A DNA stretch of 9,345 nucleotides from an uncultured Opitutia bacterium (GTDB lineage: Bacteria > Verrucomicrobiota > Verrucomicrobiia > Opitutales > UBA953): positions 1 to 9,345 of the forward strand of contig CAIYAN010000298.1 in the NCBI GenBank assembly GCA_903924185.1, written 5' to 3'. The position numbers and the translations under genes are program-made. This document shows positions 1 through 5,895 of this stretch, piece after piece. The notes under the pieces are model-generated. The model was not told the DNA's origin. It saw only the letters and a list, made by a program, of their open reading frames with translations, and ran no database searches. How positions within the stretch are numbered: position 1 is the first letter of the stretch; each line of letters begins with the position of its first letter.

Positions 1-71
1 AGACGGAAGTCAGGCCCCTTAATGCGGATACGAATCCGGGTGCGGGCCGGAGAATGCGAGTCGGTGTCCAT
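1..71 (-). CDS. Partial N-terminus of an ORF, ribosomal protein S10-like
   Basis: An ATG at 71..69 overlaps the ribH TGA (73..71) in a TGATG arrangement, and the frame stays open for 23 complete codons to the window edge. The predicted start is about ten polar residues followed by RTRIRIRIKGPDFR. That segment matches the start of ribosomal protein S10 (NusE), whose E. coli form has RIRIRLKAFD near residue 5, including the alternating Arg/Ile strand and the following Lys and Asp. S10 is a small-subunit protein and also a transcription antitermination partner of NusB. The overlap with ribH implies translational coupling. The identification rests on about 14 residues, so another basic protein is possible, and it is also possible that the frame is not a gene. 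Confidence 0.4.
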   Translation of the reverse strand, partial: MDTDSHSPARTRIRIRIKGPDFR

Positions 72-610
72 CAGTTCTGGGCAAAGGGTTCGTGGCCGCC
101 GTTTTTAGCGCGCTCTTCCGCTTCGACTTGGTCGAGGCGCTCGCCGAGCTGGAGGCGGTGTTGGGCCATGATCAGGGCGGCTTGGGCGAATTCCGTCCCG
201 CGGTCGAGGGCGCCCGTGCAGCGCTCTTCGGCTTGGTGGCGGGTGTTGGTGACGATGATGCCGTTGATGACGGGGACCTCCGAGCGGAGGGCGACGTCCT
301 GCATCGCCTTGGCGGTCGAGTGGGCGATGATCTCGTGGTGAGGGGTGTCGCCGGCAATGACCACGCCGAGGCCGATAATGCAGTCGTAGTCACCCGACAG
401 CGCAAGCATGTTGGTGGCGTAAGGAATCTCGCCCGAACCTGGCACCATGAGGAGCCGGAGATTAGCTTCTTTCACACCGCCAGCGGTGAGGCCCTTCGTT
501 GTCCGTTTCACTAACGCATCCACGAGGGCCTGATTGTAAGAGGCAGCCACGATGGCGATGAGCAGGTCGGTACCATCGACCTTTTCGTAGTGGGGCTTAT
601 CTTGGCTCAT
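71..610 (-). CDS. ribH: 6,7-dimethyl-8-ribityllumazine synthase
   Basis: RibH condenses 5-amino-6-ribitylaminouracil with 3,4-dihydroxy-2-butanone 4-phosphate, the penultimate step of riboflavin synthesis, in the cytoplasm. The 179-residue product shows the family order: an IAIVAASYNQAL strand (residues 18-29), VPGSGEIP (56-63), the GVVIAGDTPHHEII loop (82-95) with H91 at the catalytic histidine position, PVINGIIVTNT (113-123), and QAEER (126-130) with the phosphate-binding Arg. It is longer than the usual ~155 residues because of a charged C-terminal tail of about 25 residues. I chose the ATG at 610; a TTG at 661 would add 17 residues that do not look like the family, and neither has a good ribosome binding site. 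Substrate-pocket aromatics are altered: Phe of GAFEIP is Gly60, and Phe of the PVxFG strand is Asn116. The gene lies 70 bases after ribB, so co-transcription is likely. The family call is firm; the altered pocket may be typical of the lineage. Confidence 0.93.
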   Translation of the reverse strand: MSQDKPHYEKVDGTDLLIAIVAASYNQALVDALVKRTTKGLTAGGVKEANLRLLMVPGSGEIPYATNMLALSGDYDCIIGLGVVIAGDTPHHEIIAHSTAKAMQDVALRSEVPVINGIIVTNTRHQAEERCTGALDRGTEFAQAALIMAQHRLQLGERLDQVEAEERAKNGGHEPFAQN

Positions 611-680
611 AGCGGTGGAAGAACGGAAGGCTGATGCAAGGGTTTCCGCCCTTGCGTTCAAGAGGAAACGCCAGAACCGC

Positions 681-1757
681 CTAGAAGGGTACCTGTTCGA
701 CGATTTCCAGCCCGTAACCGCCTAATCCGACGACTTTCCGACTGTTATTCGTGATGAGACGAATCTGCCGGAGGCCGATATGGGAAAGAATCTGAGCGCC
801 GATACCGTAGTCGCGCGAGTCCATGGTGCTGAGACGAATGCCTTCGGCATCGGCTTTGACACCGCCACCTGGCTGGGCCACGTGGACGATGACGCCGGTG
901 CCAGCCTGGGCGACAGCGGCAAAGCTGGCGGCGAGGGAGTCGCCCGCCCCAAAGGCTTCGCCACGGAAGAGGTCGCCTAGCAGGTTTTCGCGTTGGACGC
1001 GGACGAGCGTCGGCGCGTTGGTTGGCTGGCCAAGCACGAAGGCCAGGTGCTGGCGGCCGTCTGGGAGCGAGCGGTAGACGCGGAGTTGGAATTCGCCCCA
1101 AGCGGAGTGAAAGGGGCTTTCAGCGATGAGTTCGACCAGGCGTTCCCGGCGATGGCGGAATTCGATGAGCTGCGCGATGGAGACCATGCGGAGCCCAAAG
1201 CGCTGCTTGAGTTCAATCAGTTCCGGTAGGCGTGCCATCGAGCCATCCTCATTGAGGATCTCGCAGATGACGCCACTTGGGTGCAGGCCCGCGAGCGAAG
1301 CTAGGTCAACGGCGGCTTCGGTGTGGCCCGCGCGCTGGAGCACACCGCCGGGGCGCGCCATCAGCGGGAAGATATGTCCAGGCTGGACGAGTTGTTCCGG
1401 CTTAGAGTTCGGGTCAGCGAGAATCGCGATAGTCTTGGCTCGGTCGTAGGCGCTGATACCCGTCGAGATACCTTCGGCCGCGTCGACCGAGACGGCAAAC
1501 GCCGTGCGTTGCGATTCACGGTTTTCGGGCACCATTTGGGAGATGCCCAGACGGCGGAGCTGATGCTCGACCGTTGGCACGCAGATGAGCCCACGCGCGT
1601 GGCGAATCATCATATTGACCGCCTCCGGCGTGACCTTGGCGGCCGCCATCACGAAGTCGCCTTCGTTCTCGCGGTTCTCGTCATCGGTCACAATGACGAG
1701 CTTCCCCTCGGCGATATCGGCGAGGGCTGCCTCGATGCTGTCAAAGGGCTCGTCCAT
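681..1757 (-). CDS. ribB: 3,4-dihydroxy-2-butanone 4-phosphate synthase with degenerate GTP cyclohydrolase II domain (RibBX type)
   Basis: Residues 1-200 form a complete RibB domain, which converts ribulose 5-phosphate to 3,4-dihydroxy-2-butanone 4-phosphate plus formate. Visible signatures are the acidic loop DDENRENEGD (25-34), RHARGLICVP (52-61), the VSVDA..GISTGISAYDRA stretch (89-107), GHIFPLMARPGGVL (127-140), GHTEAAVD (144-151) with catalytic H145, and E166 in GVICEI. Residues ~222-358 align with GTP cyclohydrolase II, ending in a well-kept RDYGIGAQIL (315-324) and GYGLEIVEQVPF. However, the zinc cysteines (normally ECLTGD plus RCDCG) are absent and the RQEGRGIGL catalytic segment reads AQPGGGVKA. 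About 20 residues of the usual insert before RDYGIG are also missing, so this half should be inactive. Such hybrids, called RibBX, are described in some proteobacteria. Start: ATG at 1757, with no clear Shine-Dalgarno. ribH follows 70 bases downstream. Confidence 0.93.
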   Translation of the reverse strand: MDEPFDSIEAALADIAEGKLVIVTDDENRENEGDFVMAAAKVTPEAVNMMIRHARGLICVPTVEHQLRRLGISQMVPENRESQRTAFAVSVDAAEGISTGISAYDRAKTIAILADPNSKPEQLVQPGHIFPLMARPGGVLQRAGHTEAAVDLASLAGLHPSGVICEILNEDGSMARLPELIELKQRFGLRMVSIAQLIEFRHRRERLVELIAESPFHSAWGEFQLRVYRSLPDGRQHLAFVLGQPTNAPTLVRVQRENLLGDLFRGEAFGAGDSLAASFAAVAQAGTGVIVHVAQPGGGVKADAEGIRLSTMDSRDYGIGAQILSHIGLRQIRLITNNSRKVVGLGGYGLEIVEQVPF

Positions 1758-1844
1758 GAAACGGTGAGGTTCGAAGGTGACGAGTCCGCCCGCTGGTGCA
1801 AGCGGGGAGATATAGAGCCATCGGGTAAAAACCGACTCGGAGGG
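1758..1844. other. Intergenic gap upstream of ribB with a short stem-loop
   Basis: These 87 bases separate the last exported-protein gene from ribB and are the natural place for a rib promoter. The only clear structure is a perfect 6-base inverted repeat, CCCGCT/AGCGGG, at 1789-1794 and 1801-1806 with a 6-base loop. It has no T-run after it on the minus strand, so it does not look like an intrinsic terminator. A TATATC at 1814..1809 (minus) could be a -10 element, but no good -35 lies at the right distance. The gap is too short for an FMN riboswitch, and I do not see its conserved blocks. Confidence 0.35.
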
Positions 1845-2606
1845 TTATTTCGGGGCCTCGACCTTCACGGGGGCTTCGACCTTGGCCTTGGCGGGAGTCT
1901 TGGCTTTGGCCTTGGCGGCCACAGGGGCGGGGGCGGCCTTCATCGCAACGGCAACCTGGGCGCTCGTCTCTTTCCAGGTCGCTTTAGGTTCAGGCTTAGC
2001 ACTCCAGAGGCTGAAATTTCGGAAGGTGGCTGACTGACCAGCACAGGTGAGGCCGGGGTTGGCCTTTTCTGTTTTGAAGAGTTCGTCTCGTCCGAAACCG
2101 CTGAACTTACCGTCGATGGTGGCGATCATCGTGTCGCCGACCATCTCGAGGACGACATGATGCCACGAGCCCGCCGTAAATTTCTCCGCTTGGTTAAGGA
2201 AGACGACGGCTTTGTCAGGACCATCGTGGTCGTGGTCATCGCGCTGGACGCGAAAAGTGGCGGGCGTGATCAGGACGCGCGCCATATGATCTTTGGCATC
2301 ATTGATGCTGAGTGAGATTAATTTGGCCCCATCTAGGCGGAAATCAAAGGCGATGATGAAGTCACCTAACTTCTGGCTGAGGCGGCCGGCGGCACCGTGA
2401 TTGTCGGTCGGTAGCTCCTCTACTTTGATGCCTTCAGCGGTGCGCACCCATTTGCCCTTAGCGATTTTCCACTCGGCGGCCTTCGATTCTAGAGTGAGGC
2501 CATCGCTGAGTAACTCCTTGTCTGGTTGGGCTAGGTGTGTGGCAGGGGCATCGCCCGCGTGGAGCGGGAGCGAACTAAGGGCGAGGAGGGTCCAGAAGAG
2601 GCGCAT
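1845..2606 (-). CDS. Predicted exported DUF1080/LamG-like (concanavalin-fold) protein, downstream paralogue
   Basis: A 253-residue protein with a signal peptide (MRLFWTLLALSSLPLHAG, likely cleaved near residue 18), so it is probably periplasmic or secreted. The central ~170 residues look like an all-beta jelly-roll of the DUF1080/LamG kind: WKIAKGKW (46-53), a DFRLDG strand (88-93), GSWHHVVLEMVGD (146-158), a TIDGKFSGFG turn (163-172) and a closing NFSLW (197-201). A D-x-D-x-D-G loop (D124, D126, D128, G129) could bind calcium. Residues 223-253 are a low-complexity Lys/Ala/Pro tail. It is a clear paralogue of the gene just upstream, whose stop codon is only 3 bases before this ATG, so the two arose by tandem duplication and are almost certainly co-transcribed. 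No glycosidase catalytic residues can be assigned; a binding role for sugar or cell surface is possible. Function unknown. Confidence 0.85.
   Translation of the reverse strand: MRLFWTLLALSSLPLHAGDAPATHLAQPDKELLSDGLTLESKAAEWKIAKGKWVRTAEGIKVEELPTDNHGAAGRLSQKLGDFIIAFDFRLDGAKLISLSINDAKDHMARVLITPATFRVQRDDHDHDGPDKAVVFLNQAEKFTAGSWHHVVLEMVGDTMIATIDGKFSGFGRDELFKTEKANPGLTCAGQSATFRNFSLWSAKPEPKATWKETSAQVAVAMKAAPAPVAAKAKAKTPAKAKVEAPVKVEAPK
1848..1940 (-). repeat. Low-complexity repeat encoding a Lys/Ala/Pro-rich C-terminal tail
   Basis: Codons 223-253 of the 253-residue exported protein use degenerate repeats built from Ala, Lys, Pro and Val (AKAKAK, TPAKAK, EAPVKVEAPK). On the plus strand this appears as repeated CTTGGC/GGCCTT-type blocks. 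The resulting basic, probably disordered tail resembles histone H1-like or cell-wall-associated tails. It is much longer than the short basic end of the neighbouring paralogue, so it was probably gained or expanded after duplication. Confidence 0.75.
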
Positions 2607-2609
2607 GGT

Positions 2610-3317
2610 TTATTTCTTAGGTTTTTCGAGTGGCTTTGGGAGTGTGCCCTTCTTGGCGGCCCAGGTCGGCTTGGGCTCAGGCTTGGCCGTCCAGAGGCGG
2701 AAGTTGCGGATCGTCGCCGTGGCGCCGTCGATATGGAAGCTGGGGTTAGCCCGGATTTCCTTGGTGTAGATGGGGTCTGCGCCCCAACCGCTGATCTTGC
2801 CGTCGACCGTGAGCACCACCGTGTCTCCAACCATCTCAAAGACGACATTGTGCCAGGTTCCGGCGTCGTTCGGCGTGGGCTGGGTGAAGAACGTGAACGC
2901 TTTCTCCGGGCCGTTGCCATCGTAGTCGTCGCGACGGAGACTGACGTAGGTTGGGGCAATGATGACGCGCGCCAACTGTTCCTTGGCGTTGTTGATGGTG
3001 AAGGCCAAGCTGGCTGCGCCGTCGAGACGGACGTCGAAGGAGACGACGAAGGCTTCGAGCTTCACTGGAAGTCGAACAATGGCGTTGTGCTTATCGGCGA
3101 TGACTTCGGCGCCAGTGGTACCGAGGTCATTCCGTTCCCATTTGCCTTTCGTGACTTTCCAGAGCGAGGCCTTCGCCGCCTTAGTCATGTCATCGGAGCC
3201 GACCAACTTATCCGTCTCCGCGAGGAGCGTCGCGGGGGCTTCGGTTGGCGGCTTGGGCGCATCCGCTGCGCCTAGGGAGCTCAGTCCGAATAAAAGGGCG
3301 ATGAGGGGGCTTCTCAT
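2610..3317 (-). CDS. Predicted exported DUF1080/LamG-like (concanavalin-fold) protein, upstream paralogue
   Basis: A 235-residue exported protein with a short signal peptide (MRSPLIALLFGLSSLGAADA, cleavage near residue 18). Its core aligns along its full length with the next gene. Residues 153-179 share 18 of 27 positions with residues 146-172 of the paralogue, and NFRLWTAKPEP (205-215) shares 9 of 11 with NFSLWSAKPEP. The equivalent acidic loop is D131, D133, N135, G136, again resembling a DxDxDG calcium loop. The protein ends in a short Lys/Pro-rich tail. It follows the 829-residue exported gene by 39 bases. A GGAGG at 3344..3340 lies 22 bases before the ATG, too far for a normal Shine-Dalgarno. 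The fold assignment is by eye from strand pattern and motifs; there is no evidence for a catalytic activity. Confidence 0.85.
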   Translation of the reverse strand: MRSPLIALLFGLSSLGAADAPKPPTEAPATLLAETDKLVGSDDMTKAAKASLWKVTKGKWERNDLGTTGAEVIADKHNAIVRLPVKLEAFVVSFDVRLDGAASLAFTINNAKEQLARVIIAPTYVSLRRDDYDGNGPEKAFTFFTQPTPNDAGTWHNVVFEMVGDTVVLTVDGKISGWGADPIYTKEIRANPSFHIDGATATIRNFRLWTAKPEPKPTWAAKKGTLPKPLEKPKK

Positions 3318-3356
3318 AAGCCGGATAAGTAAGGGGAATCCTCCGCCCCCGCAAGG

Positions 3357-5846
3357 TCACTTGTATTCCAATTGGGCCGAGAAGATACCGTCGGTGTCCG
3401 CGACAAAGCGAATCCAGTAGGCGTTCAGCGAGCGCTCAAATGTATGGACCACTTGGCCGTCGGCCGGTACTTCGAGGACACGGTAAGGGGCAGTCTTGCC
3501 GTCACCCGTGACGTCGAGGAGCACCGCGATGCGGGCGGCTTTGGTGCCATGGTTACGAAGGGTCAGGGTTTTCTCGTCGTAGGCGGTCATTAGGTAAGGG
3601 TCGGAGGGGGTGCCGCCCGTGACGGTGGTGTTGAGCCACGGGCCACCGAAGCCGCGGGGCTTGCCCAGTTTCCAGAGGTCGTCGGCGGCCCCTACCCACA
3701 CGGCCGCCTGGCCGTCTTCCGAACGGATGATGTGGGCGTCATTCTTCACGCCATCTTGGAGGCCCGTGAGTACGAGTAGGCCGCGGTAAGAACAGTAGTC
3801 ATGGATCGCCAAGCCGCTCGTAGCGACCGGGCGCATGCGGATGGCGCCGAAGGCGTTGAGTGCAGGCAGTTCGTAGAAGGTGCCATGGGCCTGCAGGAGG
3901 TCGCGCTCGGTGCAGACTTCGCGTGCCTTGCGCAAGGCATTGCGAGCGAGGAGACGATCTTGGGCGGCGTTGCGGGCATCGCCAATCGGGAAGGCCCGCG
4001 GCAGACGCCAGCGCTGACCGTTTTCTTCAAAGATGACGGACGCTGCATCGGTGGTGATGATGCCGGTTGGGATCGGAGTATTTTTCGCGACGTAGTCGGT
4101 GACCTTGGGGTCGGCTTGTTTGCTGAGCTTGAGGTCAGCAGTGAGTTCATAAGCCACGTCGACTTTAGTTTGGTCAGTCGTGAGCGTCGCCGGCAGGACC
4201 GACAGGGTGCGTAAATTAGCCCCGCGCGTGAGGAGGAAGGCACCGCGGCTGGTGGCCGCATCAGCGGAACTGAGGCCTGCGAACATGGGGTCGACTTCGG
4301 TCCCTCGTTGGTCGGTGTTAGCGAATTGGAATTGGGCGGTGGCTTTCAGTTGGTCCCGCGAACTGGTCACGCGAATCCACGCCCCGCTGACCTGTTGCGG
4401 CGAGAGATCGACCCAGAGTCCCGGTGCACCGGGGGTGAGGCTAAACTGTTTCCAGGTCGTCCATGTGCCCGTACCTTGTTGGTCGATTTCCACCGTGTAG
4501 CGCGTGTCGGCAGTGCCATCGTGGCTGAGCCAGAGCGTTCGTTCCGTGAACCCATCGAGTAGGAAAGAGTCCGAAGGCACATCGGCCTTAACCGGTTCAT
4601 CGACCCAGACGCCGCCGCGGCCAATCGCTGGACCGAGTTTCGTGGTGGTGTCGAGGGGAGTGAACCAGAGGTTCGACTGCGATTGACCAGGGCCCGCCAG
4701 CGTCCCCTTGGCGGGGCGCTTGTTGAGGAACTCGGACTTCGCGGTGTCGTCGCAACCAAACACCAGGCGATCCTGCCAGCGGGTGAAGTCGCCGATGACC
4801 TTGAGGTAGTTGGAGCGCGGTGCGATGCCCGCAGAGTTTTTGGCGGAGAAGCTCGCCGGGAAGGTCCAGAAAGAACCGTGCATCGTCAGGAGGCGTTGGC
4901 CAGGTTCGCCGATGTCGCGGATGCGTGGCCATTCGGTGTTCCAGCCGTGGGCGCCATCATAAGAGTGGCTCGCCTTCGGCAGACGGAAGCTCGTCCACTT
5001 ACCGTCTTCCAAGACCATCAGAATCAAGGAGCGGAAATCCCAACCGATCGTCCAGATCGGGTCCTTCTCAGGGTGAGCGTTACCAGTGAGTCCACCTGGT
5101 CCGGTGACTTCCGTGAATTGATTACGGCGGATGAGGGACCAGTTGCCGGTACCGTTAAAGGAGCCAAGGCCGCCACTGATGATAGTCGGGTCGATGGTAG
5201 CCTTCGCACTGCGTTCGCCATTGTTCGCCAGGATGACCAGACCTTGGCCCGAGTAGAGGCCTTTGCCGTGATAGCCCGACAGCGTCGAGGTGATGGTCGC
5301 TGGGTTGACCTCCTCGGTTTGCCCAGGCTTAGGCGTGTTCATGATTTCCTTGATCAGGCCTTTCACGGCGAGCGTGTGGACGTCGACCTCATACAGGCCG
5401 TCTTCCATCGTGGCGAAGTAGACCTTATTTACTGGGTCAGTCAGGTGGCGGGCGTTCCCGGTGAGGCGGCCGGGCATGAACTTCGGCGGGATCACGCGCA
5501 CCTTTCGATCCGCATCGATGAAGTAGGGCCCGATGATGAGCTGCTTCGACTCCACGTGAATCATCCGGTTCGCGGGCGTGCCGCCGACGCTTTCGGGGCG
5601 GATGATTTGCTTCAGGTCGGGCGTGATCTCGTAGAGCTTGTCGCTCGAGCCGTAGGGCTTATGCGGGGCGTAGCTAATCACCCAAAGTCGGTCGGCCCAA
5701 GGCACGACTGCGCCGGTGCCGCACTCGCCTTCATCATTAAAGGTCGCGAGGTTGGGGTAGATGCCGCTCCATTGCGGCGGGGCTTCGGCGGCGAGTAAAG
5801 CGAGCGGGAGGCCGAGGAGCGAGGCGAGGGCGGGCAACAGGCGCAT
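3357..5846 (-). CDS. Large predicted exported protein of unknown function, possible beta-propeller N-terminal half
   Basis: An 829-residue protein that opens with a classical signal peptide (MRLLPALASLLGLPLALLAA, cleavage about residue 20). The mature start contains an EGECGTG turn (39-45) followed by short strands with regularly spaced W/Y/G residues (DRLWVISY, KLYEITPD, VYFATMEDGLYEVD, KGLYSGQGLVIL). This is the texture of a beta-propeller or WD/YVTN-like domain through roughly residue 430. The rest is also strand-rich, with a jelly-roll-like stretch near the end (DEKTLTLRNHGTKAARIAVL). No transmembrane anchor, sorting motif or hydrolase signature is visible. I associate related proteins, usually annotated as hypothetical, with Verrucomicrobia and Planctomycetes; this is recollection, not a search. 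It is followed after 39 bases by the two small exported paralogues, suggesting an operon of surface or secreted proteins. Start: ATG at 5846 gives the signal peptide; no Shine-Dalgarno is obvious. Confidence 0.85.
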   Translation of the reverse strand: MRLLPALASLLGLPLALLAAEAPPQWSGIYPNLATFNDEGECGTGAVVPWADRLWVISYAPHKPYGSSDKLYEITPDLKQIIRPESVGGTPANRMIHVESKQLIIGPYFIDADRKVRVIPPKFMPGRLTGNARHLTDPVNKVYFATMEDGLYEVDVHTLAVKGLIKEIMNTPKPGQTEEVNPATITSTLSGYHGKGLYSGQGLVILANNGERSAKATIDPTIISGGLGSFNGTGNWSLIRRNQFTEVTGPGGLTGNAHPEKDPIWTIGWDFRSLILMVLEDGKWTSFRLPKASHSYDGAHGWNTEWPRIRDIGEPGQRLLTMHGSFWTFPASFSAKNSAGIAPRSNYLKVIGDFTRWQDRLVFGCDDTAKSEFLNKRPAKGTLAGPGQSQSNLWFTPLDTTTKLGPAIGRGGVWVDEPVKADVPSDSFLLDGFTERTLWLSHDGTADTRYTVEIDQQGTGTWTTWKQFSLTPGAPGLWVDLSPQQVSGAWIRVTSSRDQLKATAQFQFANTDQRGTEVDPMFAGLSSADAATSRGAFLLTRGANLRTLSVLPATLTTDQTKVDVAYELTADLKLSKQADPKVTDYVAKNTPIPTGIITTDAASVIFEENGQRWRLPRAFPIGDARNAAQDRLLARNALRKAREVCTERDLLQAHGTFYELPALNAFGAIRMRPVATSGLAIHDYCSYRGLLVLTGLQDGVKNDAHIIRSEDGQAAVWVGAADDLWKLGKPRGFGGPWLNTTVTGGTPSDPYLMTAYDEKTLTLRNHGTKAARIAVLLDVTGDGKTAPYRVLEVPADGQVVHTFERSLNAYWIRFVADTDGIFSAQLEYK

Positions 5847-5856
5847 GGCGGGACAT

Positions 5857-5875
5857 TTGGCTGACGAGAAGCCAA
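5857..5875 (-). other. Stem-loop between comEC-like gene and the large exported-protein gene
   Basis: A perfect 6-base inverted repeat, TTGGCT/AGCCAA, with a 7-base loop sits in the 49-base gap, just before the ATG of the 829-residue protein gene. A smaller GGCA/TGCC hairpin lies next to it at 5876-5887. On the minus strand no T-tract follows, so neither looks like a standard intrinsic terminator. It may be an RNA processing or translation-control element, or chance. Confidence 0.35.
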
Positions 5876-5895
5876 GGCAAGCCTGCCGTTTTCAC

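Noticed and set aside
611..661. TTG at 661 as the ribH start
   Set aside because: It adds 17 residues without family similarity and has no ribosome binding site. The ATG at 610 gives a normal N-terminus.
1758..1844. FMN riboswitch or intrinsic terminator before ribB
   Set aside because: The gap is too short for the riboswitch and lacks its conserved blocks. The hairpin at 1789-1806 has no T-run on the relevant strand.
1323..2033. Plus-strand 236-codon open frame across ribB, the gap and the exported gene
   Set aside because: It is antisense to two well-supported genes and has a Gly/His/Leu-rich low-complexity end derived from the complement of the Lys/Ala repeat.
2535..3275. Plus-strand 246-codon open frame antisense to the tandem exported genes
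   Set aside because: It mirrors a conserved paralogous pair and shows no signal peptide or family motif.
4683..5798. Plus-strand 371-codon open frame antisense to the 829-residue gene
   Set aside because: The minus-strand frame has a signal peptide and coherent strand pattern. The plus frame is an Arg/Val/Asp-rich mirror typical of GC-rich coding DNA.
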